From: Undaria pinnatifida
Taxonomy: Eukaryota > Sar > Phaeophyceae > Laminariales > Alariaceae
Direction of reading: 5' to 3'
Assembly: GCA_012845835.1 (NCBI GenBank)
Contig: JABAKD010000026.1
Span: 5,215,014 to 5,279,013 of the forward strand
Length of the DNA: 64,000 nt
Below, piece after piece: positions 10,901 through 20,129 of the stretch; position 1 is the first letter of the stretch; each line of letters begins with the position of its first letter. The translations under genes were made by a program, and so were the position numbers. The notes under the pieces were generated by a model. It made no database searches. It was not told the DNA's origin and saw nothing but the letters and a program-made list of their open reading frames with translations.

Positions 10901-13900
10901 CCATGCATGGACTGAGTACCTCCCTTGCTCCCCCGCCCCCCTTCCCCCCAACGCTCGCTGTTACCTTTGTCGACGTTGCCTCTTCCCTGGTTGAAGGTAT
11001 ATGGAGATGCCCAGGAAAGCCCGCAGACGGAGTCTTACTGGGGGAATGTTAACTGCCACGGTAACCTTCACCTTGAACCTTCACCTTGAACCTTCACCTT
11101 GAACTTTCACCTTGAACCTTTACCTTGAACCTTCACCTTGAACCTTCACCTTGAACCTTCACCTTGAACCTTCACCTTGAACCTTCACCTTGAACTTTCA
11201 CCTTGAACCTTCACCTTGAACCTTCACCTTAAACCTTCAACCCTTTACAAGTGCTCCCGCGGTTCTCGAGACAAACTACATGGAATTTGTGTTGATTCAT
11301 TGTTTCCCAGTTGCGAGAGGGTCGAGAACCGCATGGACGTTAATGTGGGAAAACGTACTTGAATTTCTTGTGTGGGATATTTCTTTTTGCGGTCCTAAAA
11401 AGGGTTGTTGGTTGCAACTTACAGTCACTTACCCCCATAACCCTAACCCTAACCCATGCATAGTACAGCTTGGGATAGGGTAAAAAAAGGGGGGTCCATG
11501 ATAGTGATATACACCCCACAAAAAAACATGACCAAGCTATATATATATAAGTTGATATATCTAGTCACATAGATATCATGCGAATTGTTCCACACATCGC
11601 TGTGAGGTGTGATGTGTAAGTGTTATGCGCCCACATGTATATCACAAAAATGCCCCACCTGGTGTATCACCCCAATATTTAGGGGTTTTTAGCGTGTAAT
11701 GCGATAGTGTATTTATATAATGTCTAGGCCTAATTACTAAAAGGTATATGGAGATATCATATCGTATATGGAAATATCATATCGTACATGGAGATATCAC
11801 ATCGTATATGGAGATATCTTGTCGTATAGGGTAAGGGTATACCGATGCCAGGCTACCTGTATAGTCCAAAGACTCGAGAGTACCCCAAGCATCTGTTTGA
11901 CCTTCGGCGGCTCGTGGATGCCAGTGCTCATTGCGTACAAGTCGCAAGGGGGCGGAATGGAATACCGCATATATACTTTTTCATGTTCCCCGGGGTGACA
12001 TCGTTTCTGCGTGCTGTCTGCCGGGGGGGGCGTTTTTTTTTTAGTAGAAAAGTTGTCCCCGGGGATGCTAAAGAGGTAGGGTGGACTTCGTCAAATATAT
12101 ACTTGTAAAACCCATTCTTCAGGGATACACCGCGTTTTTGTTATGTTTTCGGCCATATGTGGGGATGGGGGGGGGGCAACACAAAGACCGGGGTATTGAC
12201 AGAGGATACTATGGTACTCCACAAATCGGGAAATGTTTCGCTTTATATGTCATATATCACATCATATAGGCAGATACATCATTTGATATCGGTCATGATA
12301 TACGATATACCGTGTATCATATCACATTACAAAGTTTCCCGTCGAAATGGGGTTGACTTCATATCCCGGGAGCGTCTTTACTCCACAAGGGGGAACATAG
12401 GCATTCCAGATGCATGTGTGAGCTGCTTGTTTTGCTGCTGCATGATTCGTATACCTGAAATGAGGTCCGACGATGCGTATTTGATTGCTTCATGAGACGT
12501 GAAAACGTTGTCGCGGTTCGATCTACTGCTGTGCACCAACCACACACATACACCGTCACTACTGGTGCAGAGGCAGGAGCTTGAAACACGGCTGGCGTTG
12601 AACTGCTGCTGTGCTGCTGCTGTATACAGATTGTTGTGACAGCACACACTCCACGCACGCGTACATGTTACATACATAAGCGTGCAATCATGCACATGCA
12701 CACATCAGAAGCGCCATCTGTGGCTATCACAAAGAACATAGGTCACAGAACCGCTGCTGCCGTGCCGTGACTGCCACAAATAGTACTGGGCCTGAAGGTC
12801 CATGTGTGATGCAGTAAAACAGCAGCAGCAGAGCGAGAAGGGACATAACGCGGTGAAATTTCCACTTTCACAACAATAAACATATGGGTTTCTATGGGCC
12901 CTGCGCGGCTCGGCGAAACAAGGCAGGGGGCAGTATGGGCCTTGCTCTGTTTTTTTCCTTGCGTCTAGGAAGAGCTTGCAGCAGTACAAGCGCCACCATG
13001 CCGCGTGCGTCTCGTGCAGATAGCTCTCCGTAAGTTACGCTTCGGTCACGTCACTTACGTTACACTTCGGACATGTGATCTACCCGAACAGCCTGGGCTG
13101 CTGCGTGTGGCCGATACAGTAATCATCAATCGATGTCGATCATCACATTTCGTCGCTTTTTGCTCTTTGCACTTCCTGAGGGTTACACAGCCTCCCTGGC
13201 CGCGGGGGGGGGGGGGGCATTGGGGCTCGATCCGCCCCCCCCCGGTTCGCATGGCACATGAGAAACCATTCGAAATTCAAGCGAGCCGATTTTGTTTTCA
13301 TAACTCGGTTATTCGGCTTAATCGATTTAAATTGAATCAAACTTTCGCTTCGAGTTACGTTTGACACTACTATTATTTACATATAAGTTATTATTAGTGT
13401 TACTACTTTTCGCCATCCGACGATGTGCAGCATGAGCTTCAACGTTGATCACTCATAAACATGCCCGCAAAAAAATAAGAGAAAAAAAAGGGAACGACGA
13501 AATGGAAACCCATGCGCGAGGTCTAATTCCCTTCTGTACGTATTTCGGGCATAACATCGATCCAATCCACCTTTGCATTGTACCATGAACAGCGCTTGTT
13601 ATGTCCCGTAACGCTTGAATCGGCTGGAGCGGTGTGATGTGAATAAGCGTCCGAGCTTGCTGCGACGAGGGGAAGCGTGTTGTGGAGAAACGCCCTTCGA
13701 TTTCCAGAGGAAGCTCAACATCGCAAACTATTAATGTTCTTTGTGCTATCTAAGTAAATGTTAACAGTTGTATTCTTAAACTACATCTTGTCGTTATCAT
13801 AGCAACGCTCATTGTGGTCTTGAATCGGCCGGCCCGATGTAACAATCACAGGTGTGCGAGCTTGTTACGACGAGGGGAAGCGAGTGGCGGAGACGTTGTT

Positions 13901-16875
13901 CTTCGACTTTCACCGGCAGCACAACATCGCCGTCCGCGTTGCAAGGATCTTCAATACCTTCGGACCCGGGATGCACCCATACGGTGAGGTTTTACATGCG
14001 TGGTACAGTTTTTCTTTTTTTTTCTCTCACACTTTTACTTTCCAGCTTTTGGGACAAGCCGTGGTCACAGGTTTCGTCCCTTCTTCCCCCCCGGTTCTCG
14101 CCTTCGATTTTTATCGCGCATAGGGTTCAGCAATCCCACTGCTCGTGGATTTGTCAGCGAGTGTTGCTAACTCACGCTCTCGCGCTTTCCGCAAGTCACT
14201 TTGTGCACAACAAAAAGTCCCAACGAATTTATACCAGCATGCACTCGGCGGGGCTCGAACTCACGAAACTGACCTATACCAGGCTCGAGGATAATCTGAT
14301 ACGCCACCGGGGCGACCGGCTGTATTAGTATACCAGGTATTGAACACGGTAGCATCTTGCCCCACATTGTTAGACAAACATATGGGATAAAGTATAGAAA
14401 ACGGGAAAAGTTTTTTCCATGAGGGGAGGGTCTTGGGTCAAAATTAAGTATGACATATCTGGTATAGCACTGAACGCGGTAGTGTCCTTCTCCAATTTCT
14501 TGGTCAAACACATGGGATACACTAAAGAACACGAAGAAAGTAGAGTATGCCGGGTATTGATTACAATAGCATCTTTCCCGACGCTGTTATTAGACAAACG
14601 TATGGGATGAAGTATAGAAAACGGGGTTTTTTTATCCTCTAGGGTGAGGGTCTTAGGTCAAAATTCAGTATTCCATACCTGGTACAGCATTGAACGCGGT
14701 AGTATCCTTCTCCAATTTCTTAGACAAGACACATGGGATACACTAAAGAAAACGGGGAAAGCAGAGCGTGCCGGAGACGCTCTTCTTGGCTTTCCACATG
14801 CAGCACAACACCGTTGCCCGTGTCGCTCGCATCCTTAACCTTGACCTTCGGACCCGGGATGCGGTGAGAGTCTAAACGCCCAAATGTTGAATGCTAAATG
14901 GAGTTTAAAATGGCATCCTCATGCTGATTCTGTTCGACGAACCTACTAATAGTGGAACAAGCGGATATGATTTCGACGCAGAAATACCGTTTGCTTCTTT
15001 TCCTCGTTAGTTGTTGTCGGTATTATTGCGATGAGTCGTTGTGCCGTGTGCTAGAATGTATCACATGCTGACGAGCGCTGGATGTGTTGTGTTTTTGCCC
15101 TCCGTGCGTCTCAGACGGTCGTGTCGTGAGTAACTTCATCATGCAGGCCTTGAGCGGCGAAGACATCACCATCTACGGCGACGGCGGCCAGACACGATCT
15201 TTCTGCTTCGTAGACGACCTAATCGAGGGCCTCGTCAGGCTCATGAACAACGAGACCGAGGTAAAAGCTAACTTGAAAAGGAGTTGAACAACGGGGCTAA
15301 GATACAAAGTATATTGAGTACAAGATGAGCAACGAGGGCTAAGGTATAAACTAGATTGAAATGCGACATAAACAGCAAGAGTGAGGTAACAACTGACTGG
15401 AACATGGGCATATCGTTGAAAGCACTCTTCTCCAAGAGATTTCTGGCCTCATCGAAAGTCTCGTCAGGCTCATGAACAACGAGGCTGAGGTGCAAGCAAA
15501 CTCGACCGGTTCGTGCATCTTTGAAATACTCTTCTAAGAAACATCCGCTTATTTACCGGATTCCCCGTATTCCCAAATATGTAACTGGTACCGTATATTT
15601 AATTGTGCCGAAATAGTAATTAAAAATCGACGCCTATCGTCCGGCGGCCACTATTCCAAAGGCGTGAAGACCGGCTTCGTAGCGTTTGAAATACTCTTCT
15701 AAGAAATATCCGCTTATTTACCGGATTCCCCGTATTCCCAAATATGTAACTGGTACCGTATATTTAATTGTGCCGAAATAGTAATTAAAAATCGACGCCT
15801 ATCGTCCGGCGGCCACTATTCCAAAGGCGTGAAGACCGGCTTCGTAGCGTTGGGGATCCCGAGCCTTTTCCGTTTTTTCAGCTGGAGCATAGTACACTGA
15901 CCAACGGTTTGTCCAGCGGAGCGATAGTGTTTTTTCCGATCTGTAGCCCTCTACCTGTCGCCGTCGCTGCTATTTTTCCTGTGCAGATCGGACCGATGAA
16001 CATCGGGAATCCGACCGAATTCACCATTAAGCAACTCGCGGAGATGACGATCAGGCTCACCAATTCCTCCAGCAAAATCATCTACAAGCCGCTTCCTCAG
16101 GTTCGTCTTGTTTTCGGCGCATGTTGTATGATAATAGCTGCTTCGCTCGTTCGATCTCGATCGACCTTTAGCGAGCCGAATTCTTCAATACTACGTAGGC
16201 AACATTCGATAACCGGCTTCGCCGAAGCCGATTAAAAGTCAACCGACCATTCGCTCCAATTTCACAGCCCTACGAGTTTGTGATGTCCTAACTCAGCAAA
16301 GCCCAGCCTTCGTCGTGTGGCCGGTGGTGAACTCTCCATGTTTTTCATCACTTACCCCGTGTCCAGTCCGAAACGGGTGATATACGCCCTCGGCCATTGC
16401 CTTAACGTATAACTACTGTACAGTAGATATCCACGGTGTTGGGCCCCTTAAACGTGAGTGCAGCTGTGAATTTTCAGGACAGGGTGTCAAGCAGTCCAAC
16501 ACCTAGTAATGCTGTTTTTTGGCACTTGTTTTCCCGCCCGTTCTCCCCCCCCCCCCTTGATGATCATCATCATGGTGATGCTCCACGAAAGAGTATCATC
16601 ACTTACCCCGTCTCCAGTCCGAAACGGGCGATATACGCCCTCGACCATTGCCTTAACGTATAACTAGACATCCACGGAGTTGGGCCCCTTAACCCCTTCA
16701 CAACTGGAACCCCTTTTTGGGGACAATTTTACTTGAAGTTAGTGGAGGGGGAGGGAGGGATTTGGGGGCTCTAAAGGGGTTAAACGTGAGTGCAGCTGTG
16801 ATTTTTCAGGACAGGGTGTCAAGCAGTCAAACACCTAGTAATGCTGTTTTGTGGCACTTGTTTTCCAGCCCATTC

Positions 16876-16910
<35 letters not shown>

Positions 16911-17942
16911 TTGATGACTATCATCATCACGGTGATGCTCCACGAAAGATCATAAAACCTGTGTTGATAGTGTGTTTTGACCCTGGTTTTCCCCTTTCTT
17001 TTTTCCGTTCCTTTGATGATGATCGTCATGGCGATGCTGATGATCGTGTTCATCCCAGGACGACCCTAAGCAGCGCAGGCCCGACATCTCCTTCGCCAAG
17101 GAGGCTCTCGGCTGGCAGCCGGCCGTTGAGCTGGAAGAGGGCTTAAAGAAGACCATCCATTACTTCAGGTGAAATAGCGTGCGCTGGAGCGTGACATATT
17201 GTATACCTTCTGCACCCGCTGAAGGGGAATCTTGCTTCATACCTGGTAGATTTTATGCTCTCGCTCGGGGGGGTGGATGATAGCAGCTGCAACCACATAT
17301 ATTGTTTTTCATATGAGACCGTATTTTTGGGCGTGTCAAGGCTTGTTTTGACCTTAATACTCTAGTTTTAGAGAGTCGGTCAGTCAAGGTGTCATACCGC
17401 CGTCCCTTGCCTTCTTGCGGTGTAAGCAAGACGCTCTGGTGTTCCTTCCGCCTGTCCCGACGAGATCGGTGCTTGCGTTTTTTGTCGGTTTGTTTCGCCG
17501 TAGTCGGAGGCTACTTGCACACAGTTTAACACCACACTCGTTGGTTGGAGCTCTGATCGATGTACGCCGCTTTTCCTTTCCGCGCTCCCGTCAGCCTACT
17601 GGATATAAGGAAGTTCAAGAACCCCACCATGCTCCCTCTCATTCTAAACCGTCCCCGACGCAGACATACCTATTATATATATACCAACAAACAACGTTTT
17701 GTTCGTTCCTCTGTTTATGGAGGCCGTTACTGCGTGTACGGACATGCTTATCCTTTAACACCGCACTTATTGAATTGGAGCTCTGATCAATAACCATCGC
17801 TTTTCCTTCCCGTGCTCCCGTCAGCCAACTGGACATGAGGAACTTCAAGCAGCCCACCACCCACGACGCGCACAAAAATTCTGAGAAGGATAGGGCAAGG
17901 GCCGTGTCGAAAGCTGCTGCGCTGTCCACCAATGGTTCGTAG
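4872..17942 (+). CDS. UXS1: UDP-glucuronate decarboxylase (UDP-xylose synthase), 5'-partial, nine exons
   Basis: Converts UDP-glucuronate to UDP-xylose with NAD+, as a member of the extended short-chain dehydrogenase family. Exons: 4872-4919, 8118-8258, 10137-10217, 10997-11060, 13852-13983, 15115-15260, 15987-16100, 17059-17168, 17825-17942. Their sum is 954 nt, exactly 318 codons including TAG, and every junction phase agrees. Visible family landmarks: VICLDNFFT at the start, [30 protein letters not shown] with the catalytic acid at residue 90, YDEGK with the catalytic Tyr117 and Lys121, [34 protein letters not shown], and [11 protein letters not shown] near the end. Relative to soluble UXS of about 340-350 aa it lacks only about 30 N-terminal residues with the glycine-rich loop, presumably upstream of the window. 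The last 38 residues (exon 9) are a basic tail I do not recognise. Eight introns of 0.66-3.2 kb hold a SINE, a piggyBac-like MITE and many decayed exon copies. Confidence 0.95.
4925..5290 (+). repeat. Imperfect TCGTTA/TCGTCA hexanucleotide array
   Basis: About 360 bp of TCGTTATCGTTG-like units starting within a few bases of the donor of the preceding UXS exon. It creates long serine/tyrosine/arginine-rich open frames that are not genes. Confidence 0.85.
5740..6120. repeat. (ATTC)n tetranucleotide microsatellite
   Basis: More than 90 consecutive ATTC units with only a few CCTT interruptions near 6012-6030 and 6092. Because 12 bp is four codons, the plus strand reads as endless FIHS, which is a repeat artefact. 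Confidence 0.97.
6795..6972 (+). repeat. Dispersed repeat family F, copy 1
   Basis: Shares blocks GCCGGTATGTGC, CAACCGGCACTACTCCGCAT and AGCGGGCAACTGGC in the same order with 30078-30240 on the same strand. The flanks at 6540-6620 hold further short GCCGGTATA echoes. Class unknown. Confidence 0.7.
7245..7440. repeat. GGGTC/GACCC pentanucleotide blocks in inverted arrangement
   Basis: A run of GGGTC units (about 7246-7285) is followed by interspersed GACCC units (7298-7345, 7385-7435). The region could therefore fold on itself. It lies inside the first UXS intron of the window. Confidence 0.7.
8118..8258 (+). CDS. UXS1: UXS exon 2 of window
   Basis: Forty-seven codons between TTCGCAG and AAG|GTACGA, phase 0/0. 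Contains [14 protein letters not shown] and [17 protein letters not shown], the latter a UXS signature around the substrate pocket. Confidence 0.95.
8259..8510 (+). repeat. Degenerate tandem array starting at the exon-2 donor
   Basis: About five units of 40-50 bp repeat the pattern AAGGTACGATTACAGCTGCA ... CACTAGACTA. The first unit is the exon 2/intron boundary itself (ACCAAG|GTACGATTACAG). Later units keep AAAAGGTACGACTACAGC (about 8394-8411) and CCAAAGGTACTATGATAC (about 8425-8442). Confidence 0.75.
8738..9006. mobile_element. Possible foldback/MITE-like element
   Basis: The left end AAAGGGCCCACCTGTCGGACAG...GATCAGATC and the right end GATCTGATC...GTGTGAAAGGGCCCC form an imperfect inverted repeat of about 35-45 bp. 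Internal AGATC/GATCT-rich segments add secondary structure. No clear target duplication was found, so mobility is inferred only from the inverted ends. Confidence 0.4.
10137..10217 (+). CDS. UXS1: UXS exon 3 of window
   Basis: Twenty-seven codons between GTTACAG and GAG|GTAAGG, phase 0/0. Contains [18 protein letters not shown] and ends in ASTSE, whose Glu90 is the family's catalytic acid. Starts VSFF where most relatives have TSVI. Confidence 0.93.
10432..10513. repeat. CCATG/CCATA pentanucleotide array
   Basis: About sixteen 5-bp units (CCATG, CCATA, CCGTG variants) in the intron between UXS exons 3 and 4. A C run follows at 10721-10737. Confidence 0.9.
10997..11060 (+). CDS. UXS1: UXS exon 4 of window
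   Basis: Twenty-one codons plus one base between TTGAAG and CACG|GTAACC. Reads [19 protein letters not shown] followed by CHG, completing the SEVYGD motif across the junction. The Gly codon is split with the next exon (G|GT). Confidence 0.93.
11061..11241 (+). repeat. 13-bp minisatellite beginning at the exon-4 donor
   Basis: About fourteen near-identical units of AACCTTCACCTTG begin two bases into the intron (donor GTAACCTTCACC). Few units carry more than one substitution, which points to recent or homogenised expansion. Confidence 0.9.
11740..11832. repeat. About 22-bp tandem repeat GTATATGGAGATATCATATC
   Basis: Four to five units with one or two changes each, in the intron before UXS exon 5. 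Related ATATCATATC text recurs at 12240-12320. Telomere-like CCCTAA units (three) sit at 11437-11455. Confidence 0.8.
13612..13724 (+). pseudogene. Decayed upstream copy of UXS exon 5 with its acceptor region
   Basis: Aligns to 13820-13931 over about 113 bp. Shared text includes CTTGAATCGGC, CCGAGCTTG(C/T)T(G/A)CGACGAG, GGGGAAGCG and CTCAACATCGC. The frame is broken and the acceptor AG is lost. It lies about 207 bp upstream of the true exon, consistent with an old tandem duplication. Confidence 0.8.
13852..13983 (+). CDS. UXS1: UXS exon 5 of window (catalytic YxxxK)
   Basis: Between AATCACAG and ATACG|GTGAGG. The first two bases complete Gly112 and the last base starts Asp156. Contains [18 protein letters not shown], with Tyr117 and Lys121 as the catalytic pair, and [14 protein letters not shown]. 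The intact frame distinguishes it from the decayed copies at 13612-13724 and 14754-14872. Confidence 0.95.
14006..14324 (-). mobile_element. tRNA-derived SINE, copy 3, in a UXS intron
   Basis: Same structure as the other copies: A tail (T run near 14011-14025 on the plus strand), body, and tRNA-like head ending at GGGGCGACCGG. Inserted in the intron between UXS exons 5 and 6, antisense to the gene. Its left end starts only about 23 bp after the exon 5 donor. Confidence 0.85.
14330..14756 (+). repeat. Two tandem copies of an intronic unit of about 215 bp
   Basis: Blocks such as GGTCTT(G/A)GGTCAAAATT, CACTGAACGCGGTAGT and CATGGGATACACTAAAGAA occur near 14430-14530 and again near 14647-14748. 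The second unit runs directly into a decayed exon 5 copy. Confidence 0.8.
14754..14872 (+). pseudogene. Decayed downstream copy of UXS exon 5
   Basis: Matches exon 5 from GGGGAA(A)GC...CGGAGACG through CAGCACAACA and CCTTCGGACCCGGGATGC, ending at GGTGAGAG, the remnant of the donor. Indels break the frame. The true exon is intact, so this is a relic and not a second functional exon. Confidence 0.85.
15115..15260 (+). CDS. UXS1: UXS exon 6 of window
   Basis: Between TCTCAG and ACCGAG|GTAAAA. Begins by completing Asp156 and reads [32 protein letters not shown] and [13 protein letters not shown]. Phase 2-base start, phase 0 end. Confidence 0.95.
15286..15505 (+). repeat. Degenerate copies of the exon 6 end and its donor
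   Basis: The clearest copy (about 15441-15505) reads CTCGTCAGGCTCATGAACAA then CGAGGCTGAGGTGCAAGC, matching 15227-15270. Three weaker copies with patterns like AACAACGGGGCTAAG(A)TACAAA, GAGCAACGAGGGCTAAGGTA and AACAGCAAGAGTGAGGTAAC lie between it and the exon. They form a decaying ladder from the splice donor. Confidence 0.75.
15520..15849 (+). repeat. Recent 165-bp tandem duplication in a UXS intron
   Basis: 15520-15684 and 15685-15849 are almost identical; the only difference I saw is ACATCC versus ATATCC. Near identity implies a recent event or an assembly artefact. It contains no exon. Confidence 0.92.
15987..16100 (+). CDS. UXS1: UXS exon 7 of window
   Basis: Thirty-eight codons between CTGTGCAG and CCTCAG|GTTCGT, phase 0/0. 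Contains [19 protein letters not shown], the C-terminal substrate-domain motif, and [11 protein letters not shown]. Confidence 0.93.
16325..16950 (+). repeat. Tandemly duplicated intronic segment (two copies of 240-340 bp)
   Basis: Blocks CATCACTTACCCCGT, GATATACGCCCTCG, GTTGGGCCCCTTAA, ACGTGAGTGCAGCTGTGA and TTTTCAGGACAGGGTGTCAA each occur twice in order. Copy 2 is longer because a TTAA-flanked insertion (16693-16779) sits in it, and its C run (16870-16910) is longer than that of copy 1. Confidence 0.9.
16693..16779. mobile_element. piggyBac-like MITE, 87 bp, TTAA target duplication
   Basis: Flanked by TTAA at 16689-16692 and 16780-16783, with ends CCCCTTCACAACTGG and CTCTAAAGGGG forming a short imperfect inverted repeat. 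The paralogous intron copy has a single uninterrupted TTAA at 16448-16451 (GGCCCCTTAAACGTGAG), a preserved empty site. TTAA duplication is typical of the piggyBac superfamily. Related copies lie at 34888-34969 and 57901-57987. Confidence 0.85.
17059..17168 (+). CDS. UXS1: UXS exon 8 of window
   Basis: Thirty-six codons plus two bases between CATCCCAG and TTCAG|GTGAAA. Reads [19 protein letters not shown] and ends LKKTIHYF. Reading through the donor would give Arg and an immediate TGA at 17170-17172, so an unspliced transcript would end just where shorter family members end. Confidence 0.93.
17523..17640 (+). pseudogene. Duplicate of the last UXS exon with intact acceptor
   Basis: About 230 bp upstream of the true last exon, the same acceptor context CTCCCGTCAG|CCTACTGG recurs (AG at 17593-17594), followed by codons [12 protein letters not shown] that parallel [12 protein letters not shown] of exon 9. 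In phase with exon 8 it stays open to a stop at 17791-17793, giving an unrelated 65-residue tail. It could be an alternative last exon or a relic. Confidence 0.7.
17825..17942 (+). CDS. UXS1: UXS last exon
   Basis: Acceptor CTCCCGTCAG at 17815-17824. The first base completes AGC (Ser279), then 38 residues starting [17 protein letters not shown] and ending STNGS, and TAG at 17940-17942. The tail is lysine/arginine/alanine-rich and not a known domain. Confidence 0.8.
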
Positions 17943-20129
17943 TTACTGTTTAATCGTCTAGCGACTTTATCTTCCTTGTGACTATTAATGGTCTAGGTTG
18001 GTAATCGATATGCCTTTTGCGGGTGGTTTGCACCCACTCCATGATGGACCCGCATATGGTCTAGTGATCGGGCTCTTGTTTACGAGTGGTTGGCGCTTAC
18101 CCTATCCCCGCGTAGTGAGCTATTGTTTGGGGATGAATTTGACCTACTTTAGCCCCAGTTATGATTTATTAGTCGTTATCGAGAGGTTGTTCACGGATTA
18201 GTTGCACCTACTGTGCTTTAGCCACGCGTACGGTCTAGTAACCGAGCTGCTGTTTAAGGACGATTTGCAGCTACTCTACCCCCGCGTACCAGCGCACACC
18301 TGCTGTTGTAGTGTTGATCACTTGGGAAGGCTCGAACATCACGGGTATTACCGCTGCAACATTCTCACGTGCGAAAGGCCGTACCATCATGGTCAGTGGG
18401 AGCTGTGAGGTTTTCATTTGATGTTGGCTCGTCGTACAAGTCCGGAAATCTCACGCTGGGCGGAAATCTACGGACCGATTGGTGTTCATATTAATAACGC
18501 AACGGTCCTTATGTTTTCGCCCCGAGTGGTCGTTGTGGGCGTCTCAGCATTTGGCGTAGGCGCGTTCGTACGCACGTATAGTGCACATACCGTCACTATG
18601 TAGAGGGACCACCACTATACTGTTGTTTTTGGCGTTTCATGTAGAAGTCGATTTCGAGATACAGAGTCAGCTAGTTGCTGCCAAGCATTTCGATGACCAC
18701 GTATTTTGTTTTATGGTATGGTACGGGTAGGTCGGTGGTGATGCTAGGTGTTTTTTCGTTTTTCGTTTTGTGTTTTGTTTTCGGTTTGTTGTCTAGATCC
18801 AGTCGCTTGTCACGTCGGCCTTCTGTGTTCTCGTTTTACATTTCGCTGCGTACTGTCTGTGTGTGTCACAACCCTACTTTTTTGCTGTAACATACTCTAG
18901 TAGTAGCGCGTTGGGCTCAACGCACATGCAGTACTACAATCGTAGCACGTCGTCCGGCTTGACGGGTTTCTATGAAATGGGCGTTTTTCGTCTGGGCGCG
19001 GTCGCGTTTGGCGTCTGTCTTCCCGTTGCTGCATTTTGCGCATCAGTACGTAGTGACTGTATGCCACGGTTGTTTATCTGTGTGTAGCTGTTGAATCTAC
19101 ATGTTAGTATACTGCGTAGTAGCAGCACGTGGTCTCGCTTTTGATTTGTTTCTGGTACGCGTTTCTCTATTACACGTGGTTGCGTGTTTTGTGTGTTGCG
19201 ATGGCGTGCTTGCTCGCTCTTACCCCCGCCGGTATCGTTCGGGCATCTACTTGCTTCGGCGAAGAAAGGCACATGCCGAGTTTTGAAGTGAACAATCGTA
19301 TAACAGGGTGAGATTGATTCTTCTCCACGCCCTTGCTTGTTGCATGCACTAATGGCAGGCACGCGTTTTGTACGGGCCACACCTATGGGCTACATATGAC
19401 CGTAATTTGTTTGCTTTTTTCTTGCGGTCACCACGCATAGTTGGGCCGCGCCGAGGAAAAGGAATGTATATCATATGCCCCCGCGTAGTTTTGTATGCGG
19501 AGGCTGCGAGTAGCGTTGAACGACGGCACAGTGGGGACTGCACTTTTGTTTTATGTTTCATGCCTCGAAACAGGCGCTGCGGTGTTGAGCCCAAAGCTTC
19601 CGGAGAGCACAGTGACTCGCCGTTGGGGAATTTCAGCGTTGTAACACTATCAATACCATAATACCATGGAGTACAACGCTGCAAACTGCTGTAGGTCGCT
19701 GTCAGGAGACTCCACCAATCGCGCCCGCGACTAGAGCATAAGCACAACAGGGCAGACGTGTAGGTTAGGGGCGCTGAACGGTGCTCATGCTTGTCCCGTA
19801 GAGCGTGGTCGAGGGCATTGTCGTGGCAACAAGTCATCATGTCTTGCGTACATCTTTCGGTCGTTTTGTCTTACGTCTTACTATTGGTACGTAAAATCAT
19901 TTTTGGACCCATGTGTCTTGACCGCGAAAACGACGATTGCGATATAATCAAGCGCTTAGGAAGCACGTGCGAAGTCAGAGTATCGCCATGCGGCACGCGT
20001 GTCGCACAGGTCCGCACGCTACAGTTCAGACCCAATCCCTACCCCAGCGGCACGGGCTGCGTCGTGAGATCGATGCCGTAATCGTCAGTTTTATTCGACT
20101 AAAGAGCCGTCCCACGGTAGGGTTGCAGC
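17943..20129. other. Gene-free 3' flank of UXS
   Basis: Degenerate units of about 90-190 bp occur at 18030-18300, with shared text like GGTCTAGT(G/A)A(T/C)CG(G/A)GCT and ACCC(T/C)(A/C)CCCCGCGTA. The remainder is low in coding signal. The longest open frames (19349-19840 and 18970-19380, minus strand) have no recognisable domain and no splice context. Confidence 0.5.

Noticed and set aside
13852-14328. 158-residue frame beginning in UXS exon 5 and running into the SINE
   Set aside because: It is in a different frame from the conserved UXS translation and most of it is SINE sequence.
17161-17172. UXS ending at TGA 17170-17172
   Set aside because: Possible as an unspliced end, but AG|GTGAAA is a good donor and exon 9 continues in phase to a stop. 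Kept as an alternative only.
19349-19840. 163-residue minus-strand frame
   Set aside because: No domain, no splice context and a composition like random translation.
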